A model generated the notes under the pieces. It was given only the letters and a program-made list of their open reading frames with translations. It was not told where the DNA came from and did no database searches. A DNA stretch of 33,967 nt from Myxococcales bacterium (GTDB taxonomy: Bacteria > Myxococcota_A > Polyangia > Polyangiales > Polyangiaceae): positions 1 through 33,967 of the forward strand of contig CAHJWM010000053.1 of assembly GCA_903642325.1 (NCBI GenBank), written 5' to 3'. Made by a program: the position numbers and the translations under genes. Shown here one piece after another: positions 9,130 through 19,304 of the stretch (positions are counted from its first letter, which is position 1; every line of letters starts with the position of its first letter).

Positions 9130-12100
9130 TCAACGAGCCTCCACTCCTGCGTCGCGATCGCGGCAGTGACTCGGGAAGCGGCCCTGGAGCGCGCGCGGAT
9201 TCAGTGTGGCGGCCCACAAGAGCAAACCACCGAGCTCGCTGCTGCTCCCGAAGTCTGCGATACCCTCGTGTCGAAATATCATCTGATACGGACCGCTGAT
9301 GCCAACCGCATGAACGCCGTGACGTCGTGTCATCTGCTCTAGGCCATTTGCGTAGAGCATACGCGCTCGCGGGGAGATGTCCGACCATGCCTTCAACCCC
9401 GCCAACAGCGCATAATGGCCGGATGGAGTGCGTTCTTCGCCAATGCCGGCCGGCGCGTAGCGTTCGAAGGCCCGCGTGGTGCCGGTGAACAAGTGATCCT
9501 CGGGACGCACTCGAACCCAGTGTTCCATGAAGAGCTCCGCCGAACGCAGGTATCTCGGGTCCAAGGTTCGCTCGTAGGCGATGCGCAACGCCCACAACTT
9601 CACGCCCTGATCCCCGACGCGACTCACACCCTCCACGCTTTTCTGAGGAGTCGAAAGATAGCCACCATAGCTCGGGCTGTGAGGATCGGTGATCTGTAGT
9701 CCACCCCCGCGTGCTGGCCGGGCAATTTCATCGGCAAGCGCCAGGAATGCATCGCGGTAACGCACGTCGCAGGTGTTTCGAAAAGCCTGATCGAAAGTCG
9801 CAAGGTGAAAGCCGTAGTCGTTGCCATTCGCGTAGGTTGGCAGGAGATCACGGCGGTTCTGCAGCTGCGTCACCGTCTGCAGCTCGAGCTGCGCCGCGCG
9901 CAAGGCGGCTTGCTTCAAGCGGCCGCCGAGCTCGGCGAAGCGAGACTTGCCCGTGGCCGCGCCGAGCTCGTTGCCGGGTTCCGACAACAAGTTCGCCGCC
10001 AGCATCCATGAGTAGGTCAGCGCCGCCTGGCCTGAATCCGTCTCGAAGGCAGTAGAGGTGAAGCCAGTCGCTGCGCCGCTAACGAGATTCGTCCAGAGCG
10101 GAGCCAGCTCTTGTAGCTGATCGGGGATGACATCGCCGTCGACCGACTGGAGCGGCGCTCGGATCGTGTACGACAAGACCTCGGGCAGCGTGTACGAACC
10201 GTGTGGCTCGATCGTCGTATTCAAGTCATAGCCGACCTCGAGCCGAACGAACCCGTTCTGACCTCCGGCGCCGTCACCCGCATTTTGCAGCATCACCCGC
10301 TGCGCCGGGCGCGTCAGACAGTATATTTGGGCCTTGTCGAAGCCGAAAACTAGCAAGAACCGCGCACCTTCCTGCTGGTATTGCTGACTCAAGTCGACGG
10401 TCCCCGAAGGAAAGTGGTCGCCCCACACCGGCGCTTTCATGCCCTCCATCCAAAATCCTATGGGGGACCGCACGCCATCCACGACGCGACTCAGGCCGTA
10501 GCGGTTCTGCGAGCTTTCGTTGGCGCCCGTCCCGTGGTCGAAGAAGTCACCGACGACGATGTGAGCTTCACTCACGACCGCGGGCTCGTCGCCAGTATTA
10601 TCCAAGTGGTATCCGACGCTGACGGCCGGCACGCCCCGCCTGAGCAACGCGGTTTCTCGAACACGCAGCGCACCGTTCGTCTGCGTGAAGAGTCTCGAAA
10701 CGCTCAACGTCGGCTGGTCTGCGCGGAACGCGCTTGGAATTGAAGTCGGGTCGAGGGCAAATGCGAATCGCGCATCGTCTACGCTGAACCGATCGCCATT
10801 TGCGGTCGCGCCGAAAGCGCCCCAGGTCGCGCCTGGACTGCGCGTCTCGCCGCTGGCCAGCACCAGACGCCGATGGTTGATGCTGACCGCGGCGCCTCCG
10901 TTGTCCAAAAAGACATCGAAACGCCCGGTGTTCTCCGCGTGCTCCCCCACGAGCGCCATCTGGTCGAAGCGCTTCGAAAGCGTCGCGCCCGAAGCCGTCA
11001 ATGCATCCAGGCTCGACTCGGCGATGCCCGCGATGGCCTGCAGAATCTCCGGGTCATGGTGGGCGCGATATGAGGAAGTCAGCCCCCGAATAGCGCTGGC
11101 GGCATCGCTAGAATAGCGGATGGCGCTCGAAAATTCCGTCACGTTGTCGGGTAACGTGGTGTCACCATACGAATATTCGGTGAGCGCGCGTGGATCACGC
11201 TGGCTGCGATGAGATGAGACGAAGTCCCGCGCTGCCCCGGCCGCAAACGCCAACGGGGAGCCGGCAAGCAGCGCTCGTCGCGTCGCGCCCAACCGTGAAA
11301 GCGCGAGCGCGGCGCTGGCTATTAGCGCTGGCACCTCGTTCGGATCCCGAACCAACCCCGAGAGTAGGCTGCCGCCGGTGGCGTTGGGCAGTAAGAGCGC
11401 TATGGCGGAACCCGGGCCCGCCGTTCGCGATTCGCTCGCCGAAGTTGCACTGAGCGTGAGGTCGGCTGACGCAGCCGCAAAAGTCCAACTGGGGCGAAGG
11501 GGGAGCGCTGCCGCCAGAAAGTAGCTCTCCCCGGTGACGGCCGTAGCCAACACCACGCGGTAGCCGTTGCTCTCGAAGGACACCCGATTCGCCCACGTCG
11601 AGTCGCGAAGGGGCGTGAGCCCCACCGCGAGGGTAAGCGGTTGGAGCTCGGCGCGGATCGGCGTCGGCTCAGCGTCATCGGCCGTAGAATCCCGATCGAA
11701 GATCGTGAATTCGTCGAACGATACCGGCATGCCCGGCACTAGCCCCTTGTGCTCGAGCACGCTCGCGCGGCTTGCTTCTAGCTCGTAAACGTTCTCTGAA
11801 TCCTGCGCATTGATGCCAGTCGGTTCGAGCAGTGCACGCAACGTGGCGACACGAGAGGAGTCTTCGTTCGAAGCCGGCGCAAAGGTCGCAAAGCTGCGCG
11901 CAGACTCGAGCGCGAAATTCATGAACGCGGGGGCCCGTCCCCAGTACGCCGTGACAAAGCCATTCGTCGTGCTGATCTTGGGTTCCGGCAGGCGCAGCGC
12001 ATAGCGACGTAGTACGCCGCTAGCGTCGGGCTCAGGGTAGACGAAAACGCGGCTCCGATTGTCGACGGCCGATGACAAATAAGCGCGGGGCAAGCGCTGC

Positions 12101-12345
12101 GCCTCGTGAAGCAAAGTGCCCGGCCAGCCCGTGGTGTCCACGCTCGCAGTGCCGGGTACGAGCTGAGCGGCCCGACCCACCTCGAAAAAGCTGGGAATGC
12201 CCCAGAGGCCCGGCGCGTGATGGCCGCGGACCTGGGGCGCCTTCGTGGATCGCCCGAGCTCGGCAACGGGCGGCGGTGCATGCGCACAGCCGCTGCAGGC
12301 GATAGCGGCAAGTGAGCGAGCTACTCGACAGAACAGTGATGCCAC
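9130..12345 (-). CDS. Large lipoprotein with beta-sandwich and alpha/alpha-toroid domains, possibly glycan-active
   Basis: The start is the GTG at 12345, 2 nt after the giant gene's stop, giving a lipoprotein-like signal (VARSLAAIAC then SGCAHAPPP). The open frame continues upstream only through overlap with the giant gene. Of 1071 residues, 30-400 are a mixed region (FVTAYWGRAPAFMNF). Residues 400-450 are helical. Residues ~470-720 are strand-rich, with alternating hydrophobics as in VSVGYHLDNTGDEPAVVSEA and RLEVGYDLNTTIEPHGSYTL. Residues ~738-1071 are a helical series (YANGNDYGFHLATFDQAF, QGVKLWALRIAYERTLDPRY, HYALLAGLKAWSDISP) typical of alpha/alpha-barrel glycosidases, epimerases and lyases. 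A sandwich followed by an alpha/alpha barrel is the GH94/GH65/GH15 layout, and GH94 is the chain-length domain of NdvB. I see no catalytic motif that proves GH94, so the activity stays open. Confidence 0.6.
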   Translation of the reverse strand: MASLFCRVARSLAAIACSGCAHAPPPVAELGRSTKAPQVRGHHAPGLWGIPSFFEVGRAAQLVPGTASVDTTGWPGTLLHEAQRLPRAYLSSAVDNRSRVFVYPEPDASGVLRRYALRLPEPKISTTNGFVTAYWGRAPAFMNFALESARSFATFAPASNEDSSRVATLRALLEPTGINAQDSENVYELEASRASVLEHKGLVPGMPVSFDEFTIFDRDSTADDAEPTPIRAELQPLTLAVGLTPLRDSTWANRVSFESNGYRVVLATAVTGESYFLAAALPLRPSWTFAAASADLTLSATSASESRTAGPGSAIALLLPNATGGSLLSGLVRDPNEVPALIASAALALSRLGATRRALLAGSPLAFAAGAARDFVSSHRSQRDPRALTEYSYGDTTLPDNVTEFSSAIRYSSDAASAIRGLTSSYRAHHDPEILQAIAGIAESSLDALTASGATLSKRFDQMALVGEHAENTGRFDVFLDNGGAAVSINHRRLVLASGETRSPGATWGAFGATANGDRFSVDDARFAFALDPTSIPSAFRADQPTLSVSRLFTQTNGALRVRETALLRRGVPAVSVGYHLDNTGDEPAVVSEAHIVVGDFFDHGTGANESSQNRYGLSRVVDGVRSPIGFWMEGMKAPVWGDHFPSGTVDLSQQYQQEGARFLLVFGFDKAQIYCLTRPAQRVMLQNAGDGAGGQNGFVRLEVGYDLNTTIEPHGSYTLPEVLSYTIRAPLQSVDGDVIPDQLQELAPLWTNLVSGAATGFTSTAFETDSGQAALTYSWMLAANLLSEPGNELGAATGKSRFAELGGRLKQAALRAAQLELQTVTQLQNRRDLLPTYANGNDYGFHLATFDQAFRNTCDVRYRDAFLALADEIARPARGGGLQITDPHSPSYGGYLSTPQKSVEGVSRVGDQGVKLWALRIAYERTLDPRYLRSAELFMEHWVRVRPEDHLFTGTTRAFERYAPAGIGEERTPSGHYALLAGLKAWSDISPRARMLYANGLEQMTRRHGVHAVGISGPYQMIFRHEGIADFGSSSELGGLLLWAATLNPRALQGRFPSHCRDRDAGVEAR
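9138..9142 (-). promoter_or_regulatory. Ribosome binding site of the TolC-like gene
   Basis: The minus strand reads GGAGG here, inside the last codons of the upstream lipoprotein gene. It sits 4 nt before a TTG (9133) that forms a TTGA overlap with the upstream stop, and 10 nt before the in-frame GTG (9127). It supports coupled translation but does not decide between the two starts. Confidence 0.55.
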
Positions 12346-12347
12346 TT

Positions 12348-15300
12348 CTAGCGAACCCCCGTGCCCGGCTCGGCGCGGCGCGAAAAGACACTCCACGGCC
12401 GCGTCTTGGCGAGTTGTGCGGATGCGCCACGAAGGCTGGTCTGACCGTTGACCGAAGGACCGAGCAGCCGAACCGCGCGAAGCGGCTCGCCCGCGAGTGT
12501 ATTTGCGCGACCGGGGTTCGCAACGATCCAAAATGGCAGCGCGCCAAGTGCAAGCGGAAGAGCTACGCCGGCGACGCGCAAACCACGCCCGGCGCGGCGC
12601 AGGTACTTCGGAAGGTTCCGTGCACCGAGCGCGGCGAGAGTCCCCAGAGTAAGAACCACAAGCAGCCAAATAAAACTCTGCCAGAGTGCCTCCGAGTAGT
12701 CTCGGCTAGCGGCCACATAGAGGGCGCCCGAGCGACGCGCTATCTCCTGCACCAACCTGACTTGACCATTGAAAGAGTCGAATTCTCCCTCGAGGTCGAG
12801 CAAACGTTGTCGTTCGGCGCGGACGCTCTTTCCACTCGCCTCGCCGGTCCGGATACGTTCGCGATAGTGCGTCAGCCTTCGCTCGTAATTGCGTACCGCC
12901 TCGGTATAGGGATTCCTTCCGATAGGCTTTCCGTCGAGTCCGACCTCACCATTCTCGATCAGCCACCCGACCCATGCGCCGAGATCGCGCGTTCCCGTCT
13001 CTCGCAAAAGTAGCGACGGCAACCGCGACTCGAGAAATTCCCCGACCTCGTCGCCCACCGTGCGGGGCAGGATGCGATGTAACCGTGAGTCGGCTGGCAC
13101 CGTCGCCGGATCATCCTCGTCCAGATCTCGGTCGAACAAGATTTTGTACGCTTGTTTGAGGACAAACGTCTGAGTCCAACTCTGCAGCCCGCGCTGCACC
13201 ATCTTGAGCCGACGGAGCAATTCAGTGCCGGGACGGGCTTGCTGCTCCGTGCGCGCGAACGAGCTGAAGGCATCGTAAAATGGCACACCAGACTCCAAAC
13301 CGGGAATGAAGCCTAGGCCGCCTCGGTAATCATCTTGCACACCGGGCAGGAAGCTCGCAACGCGACGCGTGGCGGCTGCGCTCTGTTCCGGTGTTGGGTA
13401 CAGGCGGTCGAGGACATGGAGTTTGAATTGCGCGATCGCAAATTCGACGCCATCCGCCAAAAACGGATCCTGTTGGCTCAGTCGAGCGAGCGCTGTGTCG
13501 AAGCCCGGCGTGTGGCGAACGAGCGATGCGGCATCGAAAAATTCACGCAAGAAGGCGCGAAAACCGCCGAACCGCGCGAACGCGGCGCGCGCGTCGGGCG
13601 CCGCGCTGTTCGAGAATGCAGCCTGCTTCAAGAGAGCGAACGTGCGAGAGAGCGCGATTAGCTTGCCACGCGAACGCTTCACGAACTCGCCGCGCTTCTC
13701 GAACCACCCCGCATACTCCGATGAACGTTGCCACGCCTCGTACCCAGGGTCCGAGGGTTGCTTGGCACCGGCCTGACGGTCCAATGCAGCAAGGCCCCTT
13801 CGATACTCTTCACGCATGTCGGCGCGGTTACGAAGCTCGTTGAAGATCTCGAAGAGGGTAACGACGTAGCTTTGACCTTGACCGATTTCTCCCGCGTAAA
13901 GCACCTCGTACAAGGCGAAGTCGGCCACGACGTCGTCGTCCTTCACGTCTGGGACGCTGAGGGCGTTTGCAGATAGCCCGCTCTGCTGCGCGCGGCGCGT
14001 GTTTTCCTGTTCGGCGTCGCGTCTAATCGCTTGCTCGTAATACTGAAGCTCTTCCTCGGGGAAGCTCTGACGCACGAGTGCGTAGATCCGATTCATGTCG
14101 GCCAGAAACTTGGCTTCGAGCAGCTGCACCGCGGCCGCCGGAAAGCTCGGATCGTCCAAGCGTCGTCCCGTGAGCAACGCCTGCTTCGTGGCGATGGCGG
14201 CCAAGCGGTCGGCAAACCCTGCGCGCGGCGAGTGGTCTTCGCTGGCGACGATGTGAAGCGCTGGGAAGCGGTCAGCCAATGCCCGCACCAGGGCCCGTAC
14301 TCGCACGAGTGCGATGACCGAGTCCAAGCTAGGCGGAACCTCGGGCACGAACTCCTTCATCAAGAACAACCCGTCGCGCAAGGCCTGGAAGGCCACGACG
14401 CGATTCGAAGACGGCGTACGGCCCGTTTGCGCAATCATGATCGCGCGCGTGTCCGAAAGGACATCGCACGGCAAATCGTCGCGTTCGCCAAGCTCGCCCC
14501 GGCAGCTCGGGGCCGGGGTTGCATGGTCGAAGCGTGACGAGGCCTCCCCCAGCAAGGCATCGACCATCGGTATGTCGATGAACGTGACGTATTTCCAAAC
14601 GTCATCCCGAAAGTCGGGGCGCTCCGCCGCCACCACGAGCGACTCGACGAAACCTTTCGCCGACCACGGCACGTTCGGCAGTCGGCGCGGACCCTCCTGT
14701 CGAACCGCGACAATGCGCTTGGCAACGTCCGTTGGATTCGCTTCCTCACCGTAGGCGATACGGATTTGCGCTAGGACGTCGGAGAGAACGAGGAGAGCGT
14801 TTTGGGGCAAGAGCTCGCGGTCTTCCAGGGCCAGAACGTCGGCGTCGGCGACGGTCGTGACGGCTACGCCGCGACTGGCAGCGAGCTTACGCTTGAGCTC
14901 ACTTTGCGAGTCGCTTGCGACCAACTCGACGAACGCCTCTGGCAGCGCCGCACGCCGCTGCGCAAGATCACTTGCGACACGCCAGGCTTCCTTGCGTACG
15001 TCACGCAGTAATTGGAGCTCCGCACCGGAGCTACGCGCTACGAACAGCTCGGTCTCGACCGTCGAGCCATTCTCCCAGTCGAAATGAGGGCCCTCGGCGC
15101 GCATCGCGCTCAGCAGCGTTCCGAAGTCGCGCGCCAAGCCGACGGCCCACGTGGCCGTCTCTCGATCTAGCGGGCCTGGGTCGATGGCCCCTGCCCAGCG
15201 CCGTACGCGCTCCTTGTCCCACGGGTCGCCGCGCTGCATTGGGATCTGCCCTTCCTCTCCGGCGCTCAGCACGAGGCTCGAGAGCGCCATGAGCGCATTC

Positions 15301-18300
15301 ATGGCGGTCGAGCGTGAGCTGCGGGGTTTCGCGCCGGTCTTCTTTTCTAGCCTAGACGTCTGCGTATCGATGAAAACGCGGAGCGCGCGGTCGTTGGGCG
15401 TGAGCATCGCGACGTCTCGCTTCGAAAGCTCGTCGAATTGCTCGAGCACACCGGCCGCGGCGAGAGCATTGGCCAGGGACCACTCGGGGTCGAATTCACG
15501 AACCGCCCGGTATAAGTCCCAACCTCTGACCAGAGACAGCATCAGATACGATTCGATGATTCCTTCGCCGTCCCAGTACAAGGCGGGATAGTCCTTGGCG
15601 GCCTTCTCGTGCAGCAAAGACAAAGCGTCGCCCAACTTGGCCGCGCCAGTGGAGTCTATTGGCAAACCATTTCGAGCCGCCGCGTCCCAGAGCTCGGCTA
15701 GAGCCAACGTAGCGTTGGCGCGGCGAATGAGTGGGTCGAAATTTGGAGTACCCGTCTTTTCGGCAATGCGCCGCTCGACCAGCGACTCGAACGCGCCGGA
15801 CGGGACCACGTGTCTCGTGCTCAAATCTTCCGCGCGAGACAGCTGGCGGTCGAAGCGTTGCCAGAGCGTAGGCAAAGTGAGCCCCTCCAGCAGCTGCAGA
15901 TTCAGAAAATATTCGGCGAAGCCCGGAACACGCCAAGGCAAGTGAGGCCAGCGCTCGAGCCCAGAGCGCGAAAGCTCGCCCCATGCCTCGGCGATGTCTT
16001 GAACACGAGCCTTCTTGGCGAGGTGGTGGCGGTCGAAGTTGTTTTGTACGACGCGTGCTAGCGCGGCTACGTTCCACCAAGCGAAGAAACGGCGCGCCTC
16101 CGGGCTCCGGCTCGCCCTGCCCTGCGTCTTGGAGAACGCCGCGTCCGTGAGCTCTTGAACGATGGGCGGAGGAGCTTTACCCATCGCGTCATTTGCCGCC
16201 TCGAACACAGGCGCGAAAGCAGTCATGAACTCGGCAGGAGTGCGGCCGGTCTTACCATTCGCACTGGAGAAATAGGCAGTTTGGCAAACGAACTCAGCGA
16301 CTAGATCAGCGCGAGCGGGGACAGCTGGGTAGTGCCGCGGTAGCTCTCGCCACACTGATAGCAAATCACGCCACAGCTGCTCGGGCGCGATCACGGGTGC
16401 GCGACGCGGACCGGTCGCGGCAATTGCCTGTTCCTCGAGCTCGTTTCGGAATCGGTCGTAGCCGTCGGCTAGCTCGCGATAGGTCTCGCTCGCATCGATC
16501 AGTACGAGCCAGTCCAACGCGCGACGCTGCAGGGGGTCGAAGGCGTCGTCCGGGTAGCGAGCGTGCGATATTTCGGAGATCAGCTCTCGATCCTCGGCAT
16601 CACCGGGCAGCGGCGTGTTGGCGCCAGAACGCGACGCGATCTGAGCGATTCGTCCAGACATGGTCTGGGTCCAGAGCCGTGCCCTCAGCAAATCCGAGCC
16701 GGCATCTGGCGTATCCGAGCCGCCTGGGTCCGCCCCTTCCACACGAAACATCTGCGCGAGCGCGCCGCCGATTCCGGCCCGTTCGCGGGAACGCAACGGC
16801 GCGAAGGCGCCGTCCACGAGCCGCATCACGTCGCTAAGCTGCTGAAGGCTCGGCAAGTTCGTCGCGAGCGCCACCGTGAGTATCTTCGACGCGATGAACT
16901 GTTCGGTTTCTAGTCCTTCGAAACGGCTGCGAGCCTCCTCGCTGTCGCCCCAGTCGAGGGTCAAGCGATCGCGTTCCTCTACCTCCAAACGATCGCGGAA
17001 CGCCTCCCGCACATGAGGCGCAATCGGGGCATCGTTCCAGTGGGCGTTCACGTAGTCGAGGCGCAGCCGCCGGGCGAGCTGGTCGAAGCTCAGACCGTAA
17101 AGCAGAATGTGGCGTGCAACTTGGAAAGCGCCGCTCGGAGCCCCGGCCACGCTTTCGCGCACGGGGCCGAGAGGAACATTGGGAAACTCGCGCGACCAAC
17201 GCTCGCCCACCTCGAGCTGCGCCGCGACGAAGCGTTGCACGTGCTCTTCGTTTGGCTCGAGCCCTAGGCTCCCCGCACCATCGATACCGTCGAGTAAACG
17301 GGCGAACCGCTGCGCTGGCGTCACGTCGCCTTGACGTGCGGCCGGCACAGCGTCCCAGAGAGCTTTGATTTGTTGAAAACGGTGTACGCGCGCCATCTCG
17401 ACGAGCGGCAGGCGAGCACCGCGAGCGTCTGCTGCGCCTAGCTTCGCCAGCTCCTCACGGTCGATCCACGGAAACGACGCGCGTTCCACGAAGCGCACCT
17501 GCTCCGCTAGCTCGGCGGCCGATAGGATTCTCGACGACATGGCGCGCGCGTTGCGACGAGCCGCCAAGACCGCCGCCAAACGTTCGTTCTGAGCTGGTGC
17601 CGGAGTCACGTACGGCTCCGCCACCGATAGTGTGAAGTCTCGTCGTGGTTTGTTGGTTGGGATTCGTTCGGAGACAGGCAACGCATACAGCTCGGGCAGC
17701 ACCGGCGTATCGCGACGCGCCATCGGCTTCGGCTTCGGCGAAGGGATGCCGCGCAGCCCGCGAACGTCCAGCACCGGCCCCTCTGCCATTCGACGGAGCG
17801 TCAGTTGATTGCCGGCGGCGCGAAGCAGCGGCTGCGGATCGACGTCTCGCGTCAGCTTGAGCGCCGTGCCGACAGACGCATACACCCGAAGCTCGACTTC
17901 CGGTATGCGAAAGCGCGCTCGGTCAGCGGCAAAAAAATGCTTCGCGCGGCCCCGCACGGCTGGCATCAGCGCAAGCACGGCGGCAACGCTCAGTACCGCG
18001 CCGACCAGTAACTTGGGCCGCGGCGCCGACTTCGCACTCGGCCCGATACGTTCATGACGACGCCGCTCAGCCTGATGATAGCTTGGAAAAAACGCGGCAA
18101 ACCCGCTCGTGGCGGTCAAGAACAACGCGACCCACCCCGTCGATGCTTCGAACGCTGGCACGGGATAGAGCCCGGCCGCCAACAAGCCCGCCGAGACCGC
18201 GAGCCCCAAAACCCCAACCAGCGTCAATCCCCACAGCTCGCGCCGCGATAACTCGTATTGCGGTTTACCACTCTCGACCGCGTGCGGCAGGGCGGCGTAC

Positions 18301-19298
18301 CAGGCGTAAAACCACGCAGTCAAAAACGAGGCCAGAAAAACACCGAAGCTGTTCAGGCCCAACAGGTCGAGCGGCGCACCGAGCAGGATCAACCAACACA
18401 GGAACAGCAGCGCGCCCAACCCAACCTTGGCGGTGGGCCCGTAAACTTCGATGAACTCCGACACGGGCCAACCGCGCATGTCTTGCCCGGCGCTGACGGA
18501 AGATGCCTTCCATTCCAGCGCCTTGCCGCGGCGCACCTGCCAGAAAGACCAAAAGATCTTGAGCGGGTTGATGACCAGATTGGTCAGCCCGATCATGGTA
18601 TTGATAGCCACCGCAGCCAGCCCTAAAACGAGCTGTGACAGCACGATACCCGGCAGCTCCAGCAAGCTCGAAAGGCGATCTCCCTGCCAACGGATCTCCC
18701 GCAGTTTGAGCCAACGATAGCGAACTGGCTCCCAGAATCGGTCGAAACCGATAATGGCAATCATCGAAGCCAGCTGCAGAACGAGCGCCAGCCGCTCGAA
18801 GCCCGCGTGAGCGCGCGTTCTCAACCAAAACGCGCTCGTGAATAGAATGAGTCCCAGAAAGGCGGCGTCGGCGAACACCCGGCGGAACAGCTGGGTCACG
18901 TGGAACTGCGCCGACGGGAAGAGCTCACGCACGTAGTGAAACGCCGTGCCGAGCATCTGGATATCCCCGGGAAACCAACGGAGATTACGGGTCAGGGCGC
19001 TCGTCGGCGAGAGCAAATCGCGTTCGCCCACGCTCACGCTTCCGTTCAAATAGCCGAGGGCATGGCGGATGGCACGCTGAAGTCTGCCTCGTCGATCGGC
19101 GTCACGGGGCTCGAACCCTTCGCGCCGAAAGACCCGGGCCGGCAAAAATCCTCCGTTTTCGTAGCGCTCTAGCGATGCATCGCCATTGTCGAGAAGCCTT
19201 ACCCGGTAAACTTCCGTGAGCTCGCCCAAGGTAACGCAAAGAATTTCTTCGGAAACCAATCCCAAGCCTGAGGTGCCAAGTTGTTCGGCGGAAGCCAC
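12348..19298 (-). CDS. Giant OpgH-like membrane/periplasmic repeat protein (2316 aa)
   Basis: Residues 104-114 (RNLRWFPGDIQ) match the Q/R-x-x-R-W motif of processive GT2 glucan synthases (OpgH RDRRWCHGN; NdvB RWIRGDWQ). Residues ~142-410 resemble the membrane C-terminus of OpgH: ELPGIVLSQ, NLVINPLKIFWSFWQVRRGKALEW (family: APIxMLFHSxFVxxxLLGRxxGW), then paired helices and LTAWFYAWYAALPHAVESG. A further helix at 430-448 leads into about 1750 residues, almost all helical and probably periplasmic. Between ~875 and 1730 there are degenerate repeats built from two blocks: E-K-T-G-x-x-P...R...AL..L, and (Y/W)PxLPW...GF.E..L. Two helices (~2206-2226, ~2242-2260) and a short tail close the protein. 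The catalytic GT residues are in the preceding gene. An ATG at 19388 would force a 70-nt overlap with that gene; the GTG at 19298 has AGGA 6 nt upstream and leaves a 20-nt gap, so I chose it. Confidence 0.72.
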   Translation of the reverse strand: MASAEQLGTSGLGLVSEEILCVTLGELTEVYRVRLLDNGDASLERYENGGFLPARVFRREGFEPRDADRRGRLQRAIRHALGYLNGSVSVGERDLLSPTSALTRNLRWFPGDIQMLGTAFHYVRELFPSAQFHVTQLFRRVFADAAFLGLILFTSAFWLRTRAHAGFERLALVLQLASMIAIIGFDRFWEPVRYRWLKLREIRWQGDRLSSLLELPGIVLSQLVLGLAAVAINTMIGLTNLVINPLKIFWSFWQVRRGKALEWKASSVSAGQDMRGWPVSEFIEVYGPTAKVGLGALLFLCWLILLGAPLDLLGLNSFGVFLASFLTAWFYAWYAALPHAVESGKPQYELSRRELWGLTLVGVLGLAVSAGLLAAGLYPVPAFEASTGWVALFLTATSGFAAFFPSYHQAERRRHERIGPSAKSAPRPKLLVGAVLSVAAVLALMPAVRGRAKHFFAADRARFRIPEVELRVYASVGTALKLTRDVDPQPLLRAAGNQLTLRRMAEGPVLDVRGLRGIPSPKPKPMARRDTPVLPELYALPVSERIPTNKPRRDFTLSVAEPYVTPAPAQNERLAAVLAARRNARAMSSRILSAAELAEQVRFVERASFPWIDREELAKLGAADARGARLPLVEMARVHRFQQIKALWDAVPAARQGDVTPAQRFARLLDGIDGAGSLGLEPNEEHVQRFVAAQLEVGERWSREFPNVPLGPVRESVAGAPSGAFQVARHILLYGLSFDQLARRLRLDYVNAHWNDAPIAPHVREAFRDRLEVEERDRLTLDWGDSEEARSRFEGLETEQFIASKILTVALATNLPSLQQLSDVMRLVDGAFAPLRSRERAGIGGALAQMFRVEGADPGGSDTPDAGSDLLRARLWTQTMSGRIAQIASRSGANTPLPGDAEDRELISEISHARYPDDAFDPLQRRALDWLVLIDASETYRELADGYDRFRNELEEQAIAATGPRRAPVIAPEQLWRDLLSVWRELPRHYPAVPARADLVAEFVCQTAYFSSANGKTGRTPAEFMTAFAPVFEAANDAMGKAPPPIVQELTDAAFSKTQGRASRSPEARRFFAWWNVAALARVVQNNFDRHHLAKKARVQDIAEAWGELSRSGLERWPHLPWRVPGFAEYFLNLQLLEGLTLPTLWQRFDRQLSRAEDLSTRHVVPSGAFESLVERRIAEKTGTPNFDPLIRRANATLALAELWDAAARNGLPIDSTGAAKLGDALSLLHEKAAKDYPALYWDGEGIIESYLMLSLVRGWDLYRAVREFDPEWSLANALAAAGVLEQFDELSKRDVAMLTPNDRALRVFIDTQTSRLEKKTGAKPRSSRSTAMNALMALSSLVLSAGEEGQIPMQRGDPWDKERVRRWAGAIDPGPLDRETATWAVGLARDFGTLLSAMRAEGPHFDWENGSTVETELFVARSSGAELQLLRDVRKEAWRVASDLAQRRAALPEAFVELVASDSQSELKRKLAASRGVAVTTVADADVLALEDRELLPQNALLVLSDVLAQIRIAYGEEANPTDVAKRIVAVRQEGPRRLPNVPWSAKGFVESLVVAAERPDFRDDVWKYVTFIDIPMVDALLGEASSRFDHATPAPSCRGELGERDDLPCDVLSDTRAIMIAQTGRTPSSNRVVAFQALRDGLFLMKEFVPEVPPSLDSVIALVRVRALVRALADRFPALHIVASEDHSPRAGFADRLAAIATKQALLTGRRLDDPSFPAAAVQLLEAKFLADMNRIYALVRQSFPEEELQYYEQAIRRDAEQENTRRAQQSGLSANALSVPDVKDDDVVADFALYEVLYAGEIGQGQSYVVTLFEIFNELRNRADMREEYRRGLAALDRQAGAKQPSDPGYEAWQRSSEYAGWFEKRGEFVKRSRGKLIALSRTFALLKQAAFSNSAAPDARAAFARFGGFRAFLREFFDAASLVRHTPGFDTALARLSQQDPFLADGVEFAIAQFKLHVLDRLYPTPEQSAAATRRVASFLPGVQDDYRGGLGFIPGLESGVPFYDAFSSFARTEQQARPGTELLRRLKMVQRGLQSWTQTFVLKQAYKILFDRDLDEDDPATVPADSRLHRILPRTVGDEVGEFLESRLPSLLLRETGTRDLGAWVGWLIENGEVGLDGKPIGRNPYTEAVRNYERRLTHYRERIRTGEASGKSVRAERQRLLDLEGEFDSFNGQVRLVQEIARRSGALYVAASRDYSEALWQSFIWLLVVLTLGTLAALGARNLPKYLRRAGRGLRVAGVALPLALGALPFWIVANPGRANTLAGEPLRAVRLLGPSVNGQTSLRGASAQLAKTRPWSVFSRRAEPGTGVR

Positions 19299-19304
19299 GC
19301 GAAA

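Noticed and set aside
9128-9595. N-terminal extension of the TolC-like frame
   Set aside because: Overlaps the lipoprotein gene; Arg-rich translation; the signal peptide begins only at 9133/9127.
12346-12669. N-terminal extension of the 1071-aa lipoprotein frame
   Set aside because: It lies wholly inside the giant gene's coding end and lacks a signal peptide; the GTG at 12345 gives one.
12348-19298. TssM/IcmF-like type VI secretion protein
   Set aside because: Size and membrane topology invite the idea, but there is no Walker motif or other T6SS gene, and the membrane part reads like OpgH.
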